DNA of 64,000 bases, from NCBI RefSeq assembly GCF_947039875.1, contig NZ_CAMRAN010000002.1, positions 103,064 to 167,063 on the forward strand. The letters run 5' to 3'. A program made the position numbers and the translations under genes. This document shows positions 9,777 through 19,225 of this stretch, piece after piece; positions within the stretch are counted from its first letter, which is position 1, and the number at the start of each line of letters is the position of its first letter. Under the pieces are notes generated by a model that saw only the letters and a program-made list of their open reading frames with translations, was not told the origin of the DNA and made no database searches. Origin of the DNA: an uncultured Photobacterium sp. (lineage in GTDB: Bacteria > Pseudomonadota > Gammaproteobacteria > Enterobacterales > Vibrionaceae).

Positions 9777-11052
9777 CTCTTAGGCCTTGAAGCCGAGCAA
9801 AGTAGTCAGGGAATGTTTTTGAGGTACATTTAGGATCATTAATGGTGACGGCAGTATTACTTAATGCCACCAGCGAAAAACACATTGCCATTCGATGATC
9901 ATCATACGTATCAATCTCAGCATGTTTTAATTGTGCTGGCGGAGTGATCACAATGTAATCCTCGCCCTCTTCCACTTCTGCCCCTACTTTGCGTAATTCT
10001 GTTGCCATCGCAGCAAGACGGTCGGTCTCTTTTACACGCCAATTATAGACATTACGAATTGACGTTGTACCTTTAGCAAACAACGCAGTAGTTGCAATAG
10101 TCATTGCAGCGTCAGGAATATGATTAAAATCCATATCAATTGCTTTTAATTCACCACAACGAGCAATGACATAATCATCGCCCCACTCAATATTCGCCCC
10201 CATGTTGGCAAGCGCATCTGCAAATTGAATGTCACCTTGAATACTGTTTTTACCAATACCGGTTACTTTTATCGCGCCACCTTTAATCGCAGCAGCAGCT
10301 AAAAAATAAGATGCCGATGATGCATCTCCTTCAACCAGAAATGCACCTGGCGATTGATATTGTTGAGCCCCTTTAACCACAAACTGTTGGTAATCACGGT
10401 TCTCAATTTGAACACCAAATTGCGCCATAATATGCAATGTAATATCAATATAAGGCTTTGAAACTAAATCACCTTTAATATTAATCACGGTATCGGCTTG
10501 TGCCAAAGGCGCTGCCATCAAAAATGCCGTGAGAAATTGACTTGAAATAGAACCATCAATTTCAACTTCACCACCAGATAACCCTGAGCCTACAATTTTC
10601 AGTGGTGGGTAATGGTCATTTTCTAAATATTCAACACTAGCACCTGCACTGCGTAATGCATCAACAAGATGGCCAATCGGACGTTCTTTCATTCTTGGCT
10701 CACCCGTCAGCGTATACTCTCCCGCACCTAAGCACAGTGCGGCAGTCAATGGGCGCATCGCTGTTCCAGCATTACCTAAATATAATTCAAGTGGTTGTAT
10801 TGTAGTAAAAGCATGACCTAACCCGTCAACTTCACATTCGGTCTTATCTGCCGATAAACGGTAATTAACACCAAGTTGCTGTAATCCATTCAGCATATGG
10901 CGAATATCATCACTGTCTAACAAATTAGTTAACCGAGTTGTTCCCTTTGCTAACGCTGCTAATAACAGTGCGCGATTTGAAACACTTTTAGAGCCAGGGA
11001 GATTGACTTCACCATTCACTTTTACAATCGGCTGTAAGGTTAAACTTTCCAT
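9772..11052 (-). CDS. aroA: 3-phosphoshikimate 1-carboxyvinyltransferase (EPSP synthase)
   Basis: 426 residues, one fewer than E. coli AroA. It joins shikimate 3-phosphate and phosphoenolpyruvate in the sixth step of chorismate synthesis. The substrate motifs [30 protein letters not shown] and [14 protein letters not shown] are intact and of the glyphosate-sensitive class I type. In E. coli aroA is directly downstream of serC; here serC lies 6.8 kb further upstream with seven other genes between, so aroA probably has its own promoter. Confidence 0.97.
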   Translation of the reverse strand: MESLTLQPIVKVNGEVNLPGSKSVSNRALLLAALAKGTTRLTNLLDSDDIRHMLNGLQQLGVNYRLSADKTECEVDGLGHAFTTIQPLELYLGNAGTAMRPLTAALCLGAGEYTLTGEPRMKERPIGHLVDALRSAGASVEYLENDHYPPLKIVGSGLSGGEVEIDGSISSQFLTAFLMAAPLAQADTVINIKGDLVSKPYIDITLHIMAQFGVQIENRDYQQFVVKGAQQYQSPGAFLVEGDASSASYFLAAAAIKGGAIKVTGIGKNSIQGDIQFADALANMGANIEWGDDYVIARCGELKAIDMDFNHIPDAAMTIATTALFAKGTTSIRNVYNWRVKETDRLAAMATELRKVGAEVEEGEDYIVITPPAQLKHAEIDTYDDHRMAMCFSLVALSNTAVTINDPKCTSKTFPDYFARLQGLRV

Positions 11053-11223
11053 TGATTATTCTTCCAATCCTAATTTTTTCTTGTCTAGCAGAGTACCCAA
11101 TAATGTCACAGTTATCTAGCAGCAGTTTTTTAATTTTGTCGCTGCTATTGAATATTATGCCAGTATCTATACCACAATTACGGTAAAGTACTTGTATATA
11201 GCAGCAATGATATTGAGGTCATA

Positions 11224-11652
11224 ATGAGTGCAATAACCCCCATGGTTGGAATCGGAATTATTATCGTTAATCAACATGGTCAAATCTTAATTGGTAAACG
11301 TAAAAATAGTCATGCACCTTATTACTCTATACCTGGTGGCCATATGGAATTAGGTGAGACCTTTAGTCAATGCGCTATTCGTGAAGTGGAAGAAGAAACA
11401 GGACTCACCATCTATCAACCACAAGTGATTGCTGTAACCAATAATCTTGCTACCTATTCAGAATCAGGCAAGCATTATATTAGTATCGCCTTACTGGTTA
11501 CTGAGTTCAGCGGTCAATTAACGTTAAAAGAACCAGATAAATGTGAAGGATGGCAGTGGGTAGATCCAACTCAAGTGCCTTCGCCACAATTTGATGCCAG
11601 TGAGCAGTCAATTCGATGTTACTTAGAACAACGATTTTGTATCAATGACTAG
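11224..11652 (+). CDS. NUDIX hydrolase, NUDT15-like
   Basis: 142 residues. The NUDIX box GX5EX7REUXEEXGU is complete: GGHMELGETFSQCAIREVEEETGL at about residues 39-61. The surrounding sequence LIGKRKNSHAPYYSIPGGH and the later CEGWQWV match the NUDT15 group of nucleoside triphosphate diphosphatases, which hydrolyse modified nucleotides. The substrate is not fixed by the sequence. It is monocistronic and ends at a strong terminator shared with the convergent DUF5666 gene. Confidence 0.85.
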   Translation: MSAITPMVGIGIIIVNQHGQILIGKRKNSHAPYYSIPGGHMELGETFSQCAIREVEEETGLTIYQPQVIAVTNNLATYSESGKHYISIALLVTEFSGQLTLKEPDKCEGWQWVDPTQVPSPQFDASEQSIRCYLEQRFCIND

Positions 11653-11685
11653 TCTGCATCAATAAAATCGAAACACTTAAACGCA

Positions 11686-11712
11686 AAAAGCGCCTTTATA
11701 ATAGGCGCTTTT
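11686..11712. terminator. Bidirectional terminator, NUDIX gene and DUF5666 gene
   Basis: AAAAGCGCCT and AGGCGCTTTT with a 7-base loop, flanked by A and T runs on both strands. Confidence 0.85.
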
Positions 11713-11734
11713 GTATCAAAAGATTCGAGGTTAT

Positions 11735-12868
11735 TTAATCACGGTCGATTTCACGAGCAACGTAACGAGTACCTATAATTACACCCTCAACTTCAACACG
11801 AGAACCATCAAGATCGACAAGCTTTTGGTTATCATCAATAATGGTTTGGCTATCAATTTCAATTTTAAAACCATTTACAGTAAAACTAGTTGCTGTAATA
11901 TTCGCGAGAATGCCTTTTTTCTCAAATTCACGCCAAGTATCACCAAAATCACCATCGAAATCATTTTCAAATTCAATTTCTTGAGCAATACCATTTACAG
12001 CAGTGACTTCAACCACCACCCCAATATTTAAATTAGCTTTAGTGCCATCTTCAAAATAAGTTGAGCTGGTTACCATAAAACGACCACGTGCGTTTAATTC
12101 AAACTGAGACTTATCATTACTGACCCAGGTTACAACACCTTCGATTTCATTATCATTATCAGATGCATCATAAGTTTCAACGTCCACTTCAGAGGCATCA
12201 AAGGTATCACCGATCATTTGGCCTTTAACTTCAACCCACTGACCATTTTGTAATGTTGCATTATCTTCAATAATATTATCGGTATAACGCACTTGAGTAG
12301 CAGCACCAAGCTTAAAAGTTTTATTATTCTCATTTAACGAAGATAAACGACCTTCAACCTCATACTGACCCACAATACCTTCATGCTCAAATTTCACCAC
12401 TGAAAGTACTTTATAGCCCAAACCAGTTTCAGTCGCTTGAGGTAATGATGACACCATCACCCAATCACCAACTTCAATGTTTTGCTCAAGACTAAATGTC
12501 AATGTCGCGCCATTAATGACAAATGTAGAGTTAGCAGAATCAATATGAGTAACCATACCCACCATAGTCGGTTCTAATTGCACTAAAGCACCCGCTTTTG
12601 ATGAAGTAGAAACAGCAACCATCATATTTTTTTGAAGATCTTTAATAGAATACTGAGTATCTTTACCATACGCGATAGATGCGACATCGTAGCTATAACC
12701 ATTAACTTCAATGGTGTTAGCTGGAACATTCACGGCATTAATTGTACCTTGAACGGCTAGAGGCTTTATTTCAATCGGCGGTTCAGGTGCTGTACTATCA
12801 TCACCGCCGCCACCACCACAACCCGTAAGAATTAGACCAATCAGTGCCGTCAGTGTGATTTTGTTCAT
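11735..12868 (-). CDS. DUF5666 lipoprotein
   Basis: 377 residues. The N-terminus is a lipoprotein signal, MNKITLTALIGLILTGC, with the lipobox LTGC followed by a GGGGG linker and an acidic, proline-rich spacer. The rest is a series of about four similar beta-rich repeats of the DUF5666 type, each with a VEVxG-like strand (for example GQWVEVKGQMIGDTFDASEVDV). Its function is unknown. It is transcribed divergently from the two-component system over a 100-bp gap, so a regulatory link is likely but inferred. Asp after the Cys+1 glycines does not indicate inner-membrane retention, so the outer membrane is the probable location. Confidence 0.8.
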   Translation of the reverse strand: MNKITLTALIGLILTGCGGGGGDDSTAPEPPIEIKPLAVQGTINAVNVPANTIEVNGYSYDVASIAYGKDTQYSIKDLQKNMMVAVSTSSKAGALVQLEPTMVGMVTHIDSANSTFVINGATLTFSLEQNIEVGDWVMVSSLPQATETGLGYKVLSVVKFEHEGIVGQYEVEGRLSSLNENNKTFKLGAATQVRYTDNIIEDNATLQNGQWVEVKGQMIGDTFDASEVDVETYDASDNDNEIEGVVTWVSNDKSQFELNARGRFMVTSSTYFEDGTKANLNIGVVVEVTAVNGIAQEIEFENDFDGDFGDTWREFEKKGILANITATSFTVNGFKIEIDSQTIIDDNQKLVDLDGSRVEVEGVIIGTRYVAREIDRD

Positions 12869-12968
12869 GAATGTAGACCTTTTTATTAATAAATTATAAA
12901 TATTGTTTTATTGGTAAGTATACTAAAACGCCAAACGTGAAATATTCGTGAAGAGTCTAACTAGATAG

Positions 12969-13640
12969 ATGAAAATTCTTATTGTTGATGATAACCATCA
13001 AATTGTTGAAACGATTGCTGATTACTTAGAGCTAGAAGGAATGACAGCAGATTGTGCCTATCATGGCCAAGCTGCATTAACTTTTATTGAAAATAACCAT
13101 TATGACGTCATCATCATGGATATTATGATGCCCAAAATAGATGGTATTGCTGCCGTTCAAAAAATTCGTACCGATCTGTATTGTGGCACCCCGATTCTCT
13201 TTCTAACTGCAAAAGATACCCTTGACGATAAAGTTGCCGCTTTTAAAGCTGGCGGCGATGACTATTTATTAAAGCCCTTTGCAATGGAAGAACTGTGCTT
13301 ACGACTGCACGCTTTAGCCAATCGTGGGCCTCGGCAAGATATTGGATTATTAAAATACGCCGATCTAGTAATGAATAATCGCAGTGATGAAGTCAGTCGT
13401 GATGGAAAAACGATTAAACTTAGCCGCATTCAATTTAAAATTCTTAAAGTTTTATTACACCACGCTCCTAATATTGTAACTCGTCAACAAGTCATTGACG
13501 CTGTTTGGGGTGAAGAATCCCCCTCTAGTGATGCCCTTCGCAGCCATATTTATGGTTTACGTAATGCCATTGATAAAAATTTCACTACTTCACGATTAGA
13601 GACTATTCATGGACAAGGTTACCGCATCAAAACTGCTTAG
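12969..13640 (+). CDS. OmpR-family response regulator
   Basis: 223 residues. The receiver domain (1-120) has the acidic pair D7-D8, the phospho-acceptor D51 in IIMDIMMPKIDG and the conserved Lys in FLTAKD. The C-terminal winged helix (about 128-222) has LSRIQFKILKVLLHHAPNIVTRQQVIDAVWG and ends with the usual GQGYRIK. There is no clear SD before the ATG. It overlaps the sensor-kinase gene by 32 bases. The target genes are unknown; the divergent DUF5666 lipoprotein is the obvious candidate. Confidence 0.9.
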   Translation: MKILIVDDNHQIVETIADYLELEGMTADCAYHGQAALTFIENNHYDVIIMDIMMPKIDGIAAVQKIRTDLYCGTPILFLTAKDTLDDKVAAFKAGGDDYLLKPFAMEELCLRLHALANRGPRQDIGLLKYADLVMNNRSDEVSRDGKTIKLSRIQFKILKVLLHHAPNIVTRQQVIDAVWGEESPSSDALRSHIYGLRNAIDKNFTTSRLETIHGQGYRIKTA

Positions 13641-14856
13641 TTTTCCTAGTATTTACCGTAAAGTCAGTTTAAGTTTTGGGTTAATGGCTTTTGGTATGTT
13701 TATCTTATTCTGGGCCGTGATTTATATTGCAGAGAACCAACTAGAAGTGATCAGTCTTCATCATTGGTTAGACAAAGAATCAAGCCAATATGTTATCGAC
13801 TATAAAACAATGGGTAATGAGGCACCGCTGCCAAACAATAGTGAATTTAAGAGCTATTGGAGTGAACGTTCGTTACCTGATTGGCTAAAAAGGTATAACC
13901 AACCCGGTTTTTTTGAACATTTACGAGGTACTGAAGATAAGCATTTTTTAGTGTTTGATCATCCTTCAGGTCGTGGACTAATGTACGTTGTCTATCAAGA
14001 TGATGCCGATGATTACCTTGATGATTATGAAGATAACCTCCATTACTTCACTTTTATATTTGGCTTATTATTATCATTAGTCATGGGAAGCTATAGTTTT
14101 TATTTTGTACGTTCACTATCACAACCATTAGCAAAAATAGATCAAAAAATTCGCCAAATGCCCCCTGACCAACCCAGTTTCGAGATTGAAACTCAATTTC
14201 GTGAAACGCGAAAGATTGAACAAGCATTACTTGATAGTAAAAATAACATTGCTGGTTTTTTCCAACGTGAAAAAGAATTCAGCCGTTTTGCATCCCATGA
14301 GCTAAGAACTCCGATAATGATCATTCAAGGCTCTGCAGATCTACTCAATAAAGTTCCGAACCAACCTAATGTCGCCAAAAAAGCCATCAATAGATTACAT
14401 CAAGCCAGCGCTGATATGCGGATCTTAACCGAAACGTTCTTATTGTTAGGCAAAGAATCGATTGAAAGCCATCATTTTAGTCGCTGTGATCTAGCACATG
14501 AACTCCGCCAACAATTATTGATAATGGAACCCTTATTTGCCAAGCAGGATGCCAGTTACTATCTTGAGATCAATCACTCAGCCACAATTAGTGCACCGTC
14601 GAGTTTTATCACTATTATTATTAATAATCTGATAAAAAATGCTTTTAGCTATAGTATTGGCAACATCGAAATAAAATTGGCACATGATAGCCTTACTATT
14701 ATCAACCGCCATGATGGCAATGAGATTTATAATCAGGGCTATGGCTGTGGATTAGTGATAGTGCAGAGAATTTGTGAGCGTATGCAATGGGCATTTACAG
14801 TGACAGATAATGAGGTAACATTTACCGCTGAAGTGGTTTTTTTAGCTTCAAAATAA
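13609..14856 (+). CDS. Sensor histidine kinase with acidic periplasmic patch
   Basis: 415 residues. Membrane helix 1 is about 20-40 and helix 2 about 147-168, enclosing a periplasmic sensor of about 105 residues. The H-box FSRFASHELRTP places the phosphorylated His at residue 230. The N-box is INNLIKNAF and the G2 box GYGCGLVIVQRI; the G1 motif (usually DxGxG) is reduced to INRHDGN. The periplasmic domain ends in DDADDYLDDYED (131-142), eight acidic residues in twelve, directly before helix 2. That resembles in position the cation-binding patch of PhoQ. The ATG overlaps the regulator gene and lacks a good SD, which suggests coupling. Confidence 0.88.
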   Translation: MDKVTASKLLSFPSIYRKVSLSFGLMAFGMFILFWAVIYIAENQLEVISLHHWLDKESSQYVIDYKTMGNEAPLPNNSEFKSYWSERSLPDWLKRYNQPGFFEHLRGTEDKHFLVFDHPSGRGLMYVVYQDDADDYLDDYEDNLHYFTFIFGLLLSLVMGSYSFYFVRSLSQPLAKIDQKIRQMPPDQPSFEIETQFRETRKIEQALLDSKNNIAGFFQREKEFSRFASHELRTPIMIIQGSADLLNKVPNQPNVAKKAINRLHQASADMRILTETFLLLGKESIESHHFSRCDLAHELRQQLLIMEPLFAKQDASYYLEINHSATISAPSSFITIIINNLIKNAFSYSIGNIEIKLAHDSLTIINRHDGNEIYNQGYGCGLVIVQRICERMQWAFTVTDNEVTFTAEVVFLASK

Positions 14857-14874
14857 TCAAATAAGGAGGAAGGG

Positions 14875-15399
14875 ATGTTTACTTATATCAAATGGGGTTG
14901 CAGTGTTATTTTACTCAGTTTAACTATGGGCTGTACAACGGGTAAACCCAATAATGTGCAACCAGTAACTAATTTTGATATTAATCGTTATTTAGGACAA
15001 TGGTATGAAATAGCAAGATTAGACCATAGTTTTGAACGGGGCTTAGATCGTGTTACCGCCACTTACAGCTTAGAGGCTAATAATACAATTAAAGTGATCA
15101 ATAAAGGTTTTAATCGTAGTGATCAACAATGGCAGCAGGCACAAGGCAAAGCTAAATTTGTTGACCAGCCAAATCTTGGCCATCTTAAAGTGTCTTTCTT
15201 TGGCCCTTTTTATGGCAGCTATATTATCTTTGCACTTGAAGATGATTATTCAGCCGCATTAGTCAGTAGCTATAATTACGACTATTTATGGATATTATCA
15301 CGCAACAAAAAACTCGATCCTGTGGTACTCGATCGTTATCTTAATCGCGCTAAACTTGCAGGATTTGATACAGAGAAACTCATTTACCCACAACAATAA
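14875..15399 (+). CDS. blc: Outer-membrane lipocalin lipoprotein (Blc-like)
   Basis: 174 residues. The signal MFTYIKWGCSVILLSLTMGC ends in the lipobox LTMGC. The lipocalin signature is YLGQWYEIARLDHSFERGL near residue 42, and the third conserved region ends in WILSRN. Bacterial lipocalins bind lysophospholipids or fatty acids in the periplasm and respond to envelope stress. The start has an excellent SD, AAGGAGGAAGGG. It follows the sensor kinase by 18 bases and is probably in the same transcript, which would tie this two-component system to the envelope. Confidence 0.9.
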   Translation: MFTYIKWGCSVILLSLTMGCTTGKPNNVQPVTNFDINRYLGQWYEIARLDHSFERGLDRVTATYSLEANNTIKVINKGFNRSDQQWQQAQGKAKFVDQPNLGHLKVSFFGPFYGSYIIFALEDDYSAALVSSYNYDYLWILSRNKKLDPVVLDRYLNRAKLAGFDTEKLIYPQQ

Positions 15400-15716
15400 C
15401 AAAGAAATCAATAACGATTAATATGCATCAATAAATTAAGTATTACTGCGCGAATGCCTAATTAAAAAATGAAAACCTTGTGATAATGCAACAACAGCAG
15501 ATAACGAGCATAGCCTTAACACACCATGTTACATTGCTTGTTTTTAACTTTATTATGCACCCACCAATAAGGACCAGCAAGTAAATCAATGGATCCATAA
15601 TATTGTTCGATAATAAAAAGTTTTGTTTAATCCTGTACTTTATTTTTATTTATAAATTACAATTATAAGATGCCAGCTTAGATTGATAAGCACCATCATT
15701 ACTTTAAAGCTTGAGC
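15400..15716. other. Gene-free stretch between blc and the EIIC-EAL gene
   Basis: 317 bases between convergent genes, AT-rich, without an ORF that has a ribosome binding site. A short inverted repeat (TTTAAAGCTTGAGCTTAAA) near 15702-15720 overlaps the stop of the EIIC-EAL gene. I see nothing else. Confidence 0.5.
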
Positions 15717-17723
15717 TTAAACTGTTTTAATCCACGCTAAGGCATCATTAAATGCCATTGGCTTGGCAAAATAAAAACCTTGGCAGATATTAATACCACA
15801 CTGCTGCACAAACTGTTTGTCTGCTTCTGTTTCAGCGCCTTCTGCAACCAAGATACAACCTGTCACTTCACTTATTTTAGCAAGTAGTTGATATAAGTTC
15901 TTTTCACGGTCATGTTCAATATTACGCAATAAAGCGCGATCTAACTTGACTTTGTCAAAGTTAAACTTCAATAAATGAGGAAAGGACGCATAACCCGAAC
16001 CAAAATCATCAATAGCAACCGTTACTCCTAATCCTTGTAATACTGCAATGTTCTCAGAAACTAGTTTATCATCATCAAGTATGGCTTCTTCTGTGATCTC
16101 TATTTCTAAATTTAATGGTGAAATAGCATAGAAGCTTAATCGTTCTACAATATAGGGCACAATGTGTTTATCTGAAATCGTTTCAGTAGAAACATTAATC
16201 GCAATTTTACAGCTATTATCAAGTGGCATTTTTTGCATGTCTTTTAGCACTAAATCAATTACCATCTGATCCAGCTGCTTCATCGCCCCTACTTGTTGAA
16301 AATCTTGAATAAATAACGGTGGCAATATTTTACCATCGGCATCTTTATAACGAATTAGCGATTCAAACGATAATCCTTTATTCTGATTTAAATTAATTTG
16401 AGGTTGGTAGAACATCACAAATTCACCATGACTCAACATACGACTAACACGGCGGCTAATATCATGCTTACTTACATAGCTCGCCATGGCTTGATTCACA
16501 TCACCTAAAAACGATTTAAGCGTGCTACGTCCAAGCTCATATTGCTGGCTTATCGATGTATTATTAGATCGACTTTTTCCTGCATAATGCAGATAAAATG
16601 GTCGGTAAATAATAATCCCAATAACAACCACAATTACCTGTAATATCACGCCAGAGACACTGTGTTGAGTGGCGACATAGCCACTAAGGAAAGGAGGTGT
16701 CATCCAATCCACAATAGTCGTCACTGGATGCACTAATCCAGATGATATCGCACCATATACCACCACAAAACTTACCAAAGGCACGCAAACAAAAGGTACA
16801 ATTAATATTGGATTAAAAATAATCGGCAAACCAAACAATAATAGTTCATTGATATTAAAAATCACCAATGGTAATGCTGATAGTGCTAATGTGATATGTC
16901 GTCTTTCTTTTGAAAATAATAAAATACAAAACAACAGACTGATCATATTTCCAGAGCCGCCCATCGATAAGAAAGCATCATAAAACCCTTGCCCTAGCAC
17001 ATTTAAAGGGGCTTCTCCTGCTTGCCAATCAGCAATGTTTTGTTGAGTAACTTCAAATAATTGTTGCTTTGTTCTAAAAAGAAAATTATGTCCATTAATA
17101 CCAATTGCACCTAATAACCCTAAAATAAATTGATAGGCTAAGCCGCCATAAAACGTCAGTGGATTCGGAGCAATATAATTATGTAAATTTTGACTAAACG
17201 AGATCACAATCTTAGTTAATTCCTCTAACCCTACGGTTAATAAAAGAAAACAAAAAAAATGTAATACATGCTTATACAGCGTACTAACAAAATCTAATCG
17301 AGAAGGATCGAGCGGAAAAAGACGAAAGGAAATACAGCATGATGCAGAAATAATAGCAGAAAGCAGTGCCACAAGTGGATTATTAGGTAATCCATTATGA
17401 TCAGAAACTAAACCATTAGGAACCGAGACGACAATTAATAACAATAATGAATATGGCACAACCACCATAGCATTAACACCATGCTTAGTCGCAAGGTAAT
17501 AACTAGTAACTAAACACAGCGCAATCGGATAGATTCCAATTAATAAATTAGATAAATAAAAAAAATGGTTTGCTAATTCACTAAAATCAAGCCACTTGAA
17601 TGTATACCCTACAAATAATGTAATTGCATTACAAATAATCAACGGCAGTAACAATAAAAAAACAATAGAAATATCACGGATATAGTCGTTGTAATATGAT
17701 TTTAATATTGATTTTTTGTTCAT
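15717..17723 (-). CDS. PTS EIIC-like membrane domain fused to an EAL domain
   Basis: 668 residues from the ATG at 17723; a GTG 27 bases upstream gives the ORF-track start and neither has a good SD. Residues about 10-370 form a multi-helix PTS permease of the lactose/cellobiose EIIC type, with the marker segment INELLLFGLPIIFNP. Residues about 420-665 form a c-di-GMP phosphodiesterase domain. In it EAL reads ESL (FESLIRY), but the catalytic Glu, IDDFGSGYASF, VKLDRALL and AEGAET are present, so activity is plausible. There are no EIIA or EIIB domains, so this is more likely a sugar sensor than a transporter. Confidence 0.85.
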   Translation of the reverse strand: MNKKSILKSYYNDYIRDISIVFLLLLPLIICNAITLFVGYTFKWLDFSELANHFFYLSNLLIGIYPIALCLVTSYYLATKHGVNAMVVVPYSLLLLIVVSVPNGLVSDHNGLPNNPLVALLSAIISASCCISFRLFPLDPSRLDFVSTLYKHVLHFFCFLLLTVGLEELTKIVISFSQNLHNYIAPNPLTFYGGLAYQFILGLLGAIGINGHNFLFRTKQQLFEVTQQNIADWQAGEAPLNVLGQGFYDAFLSMGGSGNMISLLFCILLFSKERRHITLALSALPLVIFNINELLLFGLPIIFNPILIVPFVCVPLVSFVVVYGAISSGLVHPVTTIVDWMTPPFLSGYVATQHSVSGVILQVIVVVIGIIIYRPFYLHYAGKSRSNNTSISQQYELGRSTLKSFLGDVNQAMASYVSKHDISRRVSRMLSHGEFVMFYQPQINLNQNKGLSFESLIRYKDADGKILPPLFIQDFQQVGAMKQLDQMVIDLVLKDMQKMPLDNSCKIAINVSTETISDKHIVPYIVERLSFYAISPLNLEIEITEEAILDDDKLVSENIAVLQGLGVTVAIDDFGSGYASFPHLLKFNFDKVKLDRALLRNIEHDREKNLYQLLAKISEVTGCILVAEGAETEADKQFVQQCGINICQGFYFAKPMAFNDALAWIKTV

Positions 17724-17875
17724 ACATTCACAGTGGTAAGAAAAAGGCACTGGATTATATAGAGCAATTATAAATGCTCAAGCTAAAATATTGTAACGAG
17801 TTATTACGTCTTTAAAGTAGCGCTAAAAAATACACACATAATGTGTGTATTCTACTTAGCAATAGCTTTTAGCAC

Positions 17876-18958
17876 TTATGCATTATTTTTTTCAAACTTC
17901 CGCATAAAATCAACCAATGCTTGTACCCCCTCTAAAGGCATCGCATTATAAATTGAAGCACGCATACCGCCAACAACACGGTGGCCTTTCAATGCTTTTA
18001 ATCCTGCGGCATCCGCCTGAGATAAAAACACTTCATCAAGATTCGAATTTTTCAACTGAAATGGTACATTCATGACTGAGCGATTATCCGCATGAACATT
18101 ATTAATGTAGAAATTAGAGTTATCGATAAAATCATACAGTAATTTTGCTTTCGCAAGGTTGCGCTGCTCCATTGCGGCAACACCACCTACACTTTTCAGC
18201 CATTTAAATACTTCACCCGCTAAATACCATGCGAATGTCGGTGGTGTATTAAACATCGATTCTTTATCAACCAATACCGTGTAATCTAAAATACTCGGTA
18301 AAATTGATTTAGCTTTGCCTAATAAATCATCACGCACAATAACAATGGTTAATCCTGCTGGGCCAATGTTCTTTTGGGCACCAGCATAAATAACACCATA
18401 TTTAGAGACATCAATTTGGCGAGATAAAATAGTGGATGACATATCAGCGACAATCGGCTTATTCGTTATCGGTAAATCACGAATTTCTATACCATCGATA
18501 GTTTCATTTGGACAATAATGTACAAACGCAGCGTCATCAGAAAGTGGCCATTCTGTTGCTGGTAAAATGGCTTTTTTACCCTCTTTTACACAAGTAATAT
18601 CAACATTATTAGGCTGACAATATTTCACAGCTTCTTCAACAGCACTGTGAGCCCAAAAGCCACCATCCATATAATCTGCGGTGGTTGCATCACCTAATAG
18701 ATTAAGAGGCACAGCGGCAAATTGACCACGAGCGCCACCATGACAAAATAAAACATGGTAATTGGCAGGAATATTCAGTAAATCCCGTAAATCTTGTTCT
18801 GATTGAGCGGCAACCGCAAGAAATTCTTTACTACGATGGCTGATTTCCATAACGGAAGTGCCTAAGCCCTGCCAATTAATTAATTCTTGCTGGGCTTGCG
18901 CCATAACATCAGCGGGGATCATTGCCGGACCGGCACAAAAGTTATAAACCTTATCCAT
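17876..18958 (-). CDS. serC: Phosphoserine aminotransferase
   Basis: 360 residues, the typical length. It converts 3-phosphohydroxypyruvate to phosphoserine in serine synthesis, and acts also in pyridoxine synthesis. The PLP lysine lies in [12 protein letters not shown], and [14 protein letters not shown] and [20 protein letters not shown] are conserved blocks. An AGGAG sits 14 bases before the ATG, rather far. aroA, its usual partner, is not adjacent. Confidence 0.96.
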   Translation of the reverse strand: MDKVYNFCAGPAMIPADVMAQAQQELINWQGLGTSVMEISHRSKEFLAVAAQSEQDLRDLLNIPANYHVLFCHGGARGQFAAVPLNLLGDATTADYMDGGFWAHSAVEEAVKYCQPNNVDITCVKEGKKAILPATEWPLSDDAAFVHYCPNETIDGIEIRDLPITNKPIVADMSSTILSRQIDVSKYGVIYAGAQKNIGPAGLTIVIVRDDLLGKAKSILPSILDYTVLVDKESMFNTPPTFAWYLAGEVFKWLKSVGGVAAMEQRNLAKAKLLYDFIDNSNFYINNVHADNRSVMNVPFQLKNSNLDEVFLSQADAAGLKALKGHRVVGGMRASIYNAMPLEGVQALVDFMRKFEKNNA

Positions 18959-19170
18959 AATGTGGTACTTGCTCCTGCTCGAGTTACAAAATAAAAATTT
19001 ACTGCTTCATAAAGCTAATAGCATCACAATCAGTACTACTTTTAGCATTACAAAACAGACAGTAAAGATAAATCCCAACATTGTGACAAATATCATTTAT
19101 TTATTTTTACACCTTTATTGCGCAACTTTAAAGTGTTAATTAGTGATTCGTTGTTTATAAATATGTGTGC

Positions 19171-19203
19171 AAAAAAAAACGCAGCCATTTGGCTGCGTCT
19201 TAT
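19171..19203 (-). terminator. gyrA terminator
   Basis: ACGCAGCC (19179-19186) and GGCTGCGT (19191-19198), followed on the minus strand by nine T residues. Confidence 0.88.
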
Positions 19204-19225
19204 TCAGAATAAAGCACTATAATGC

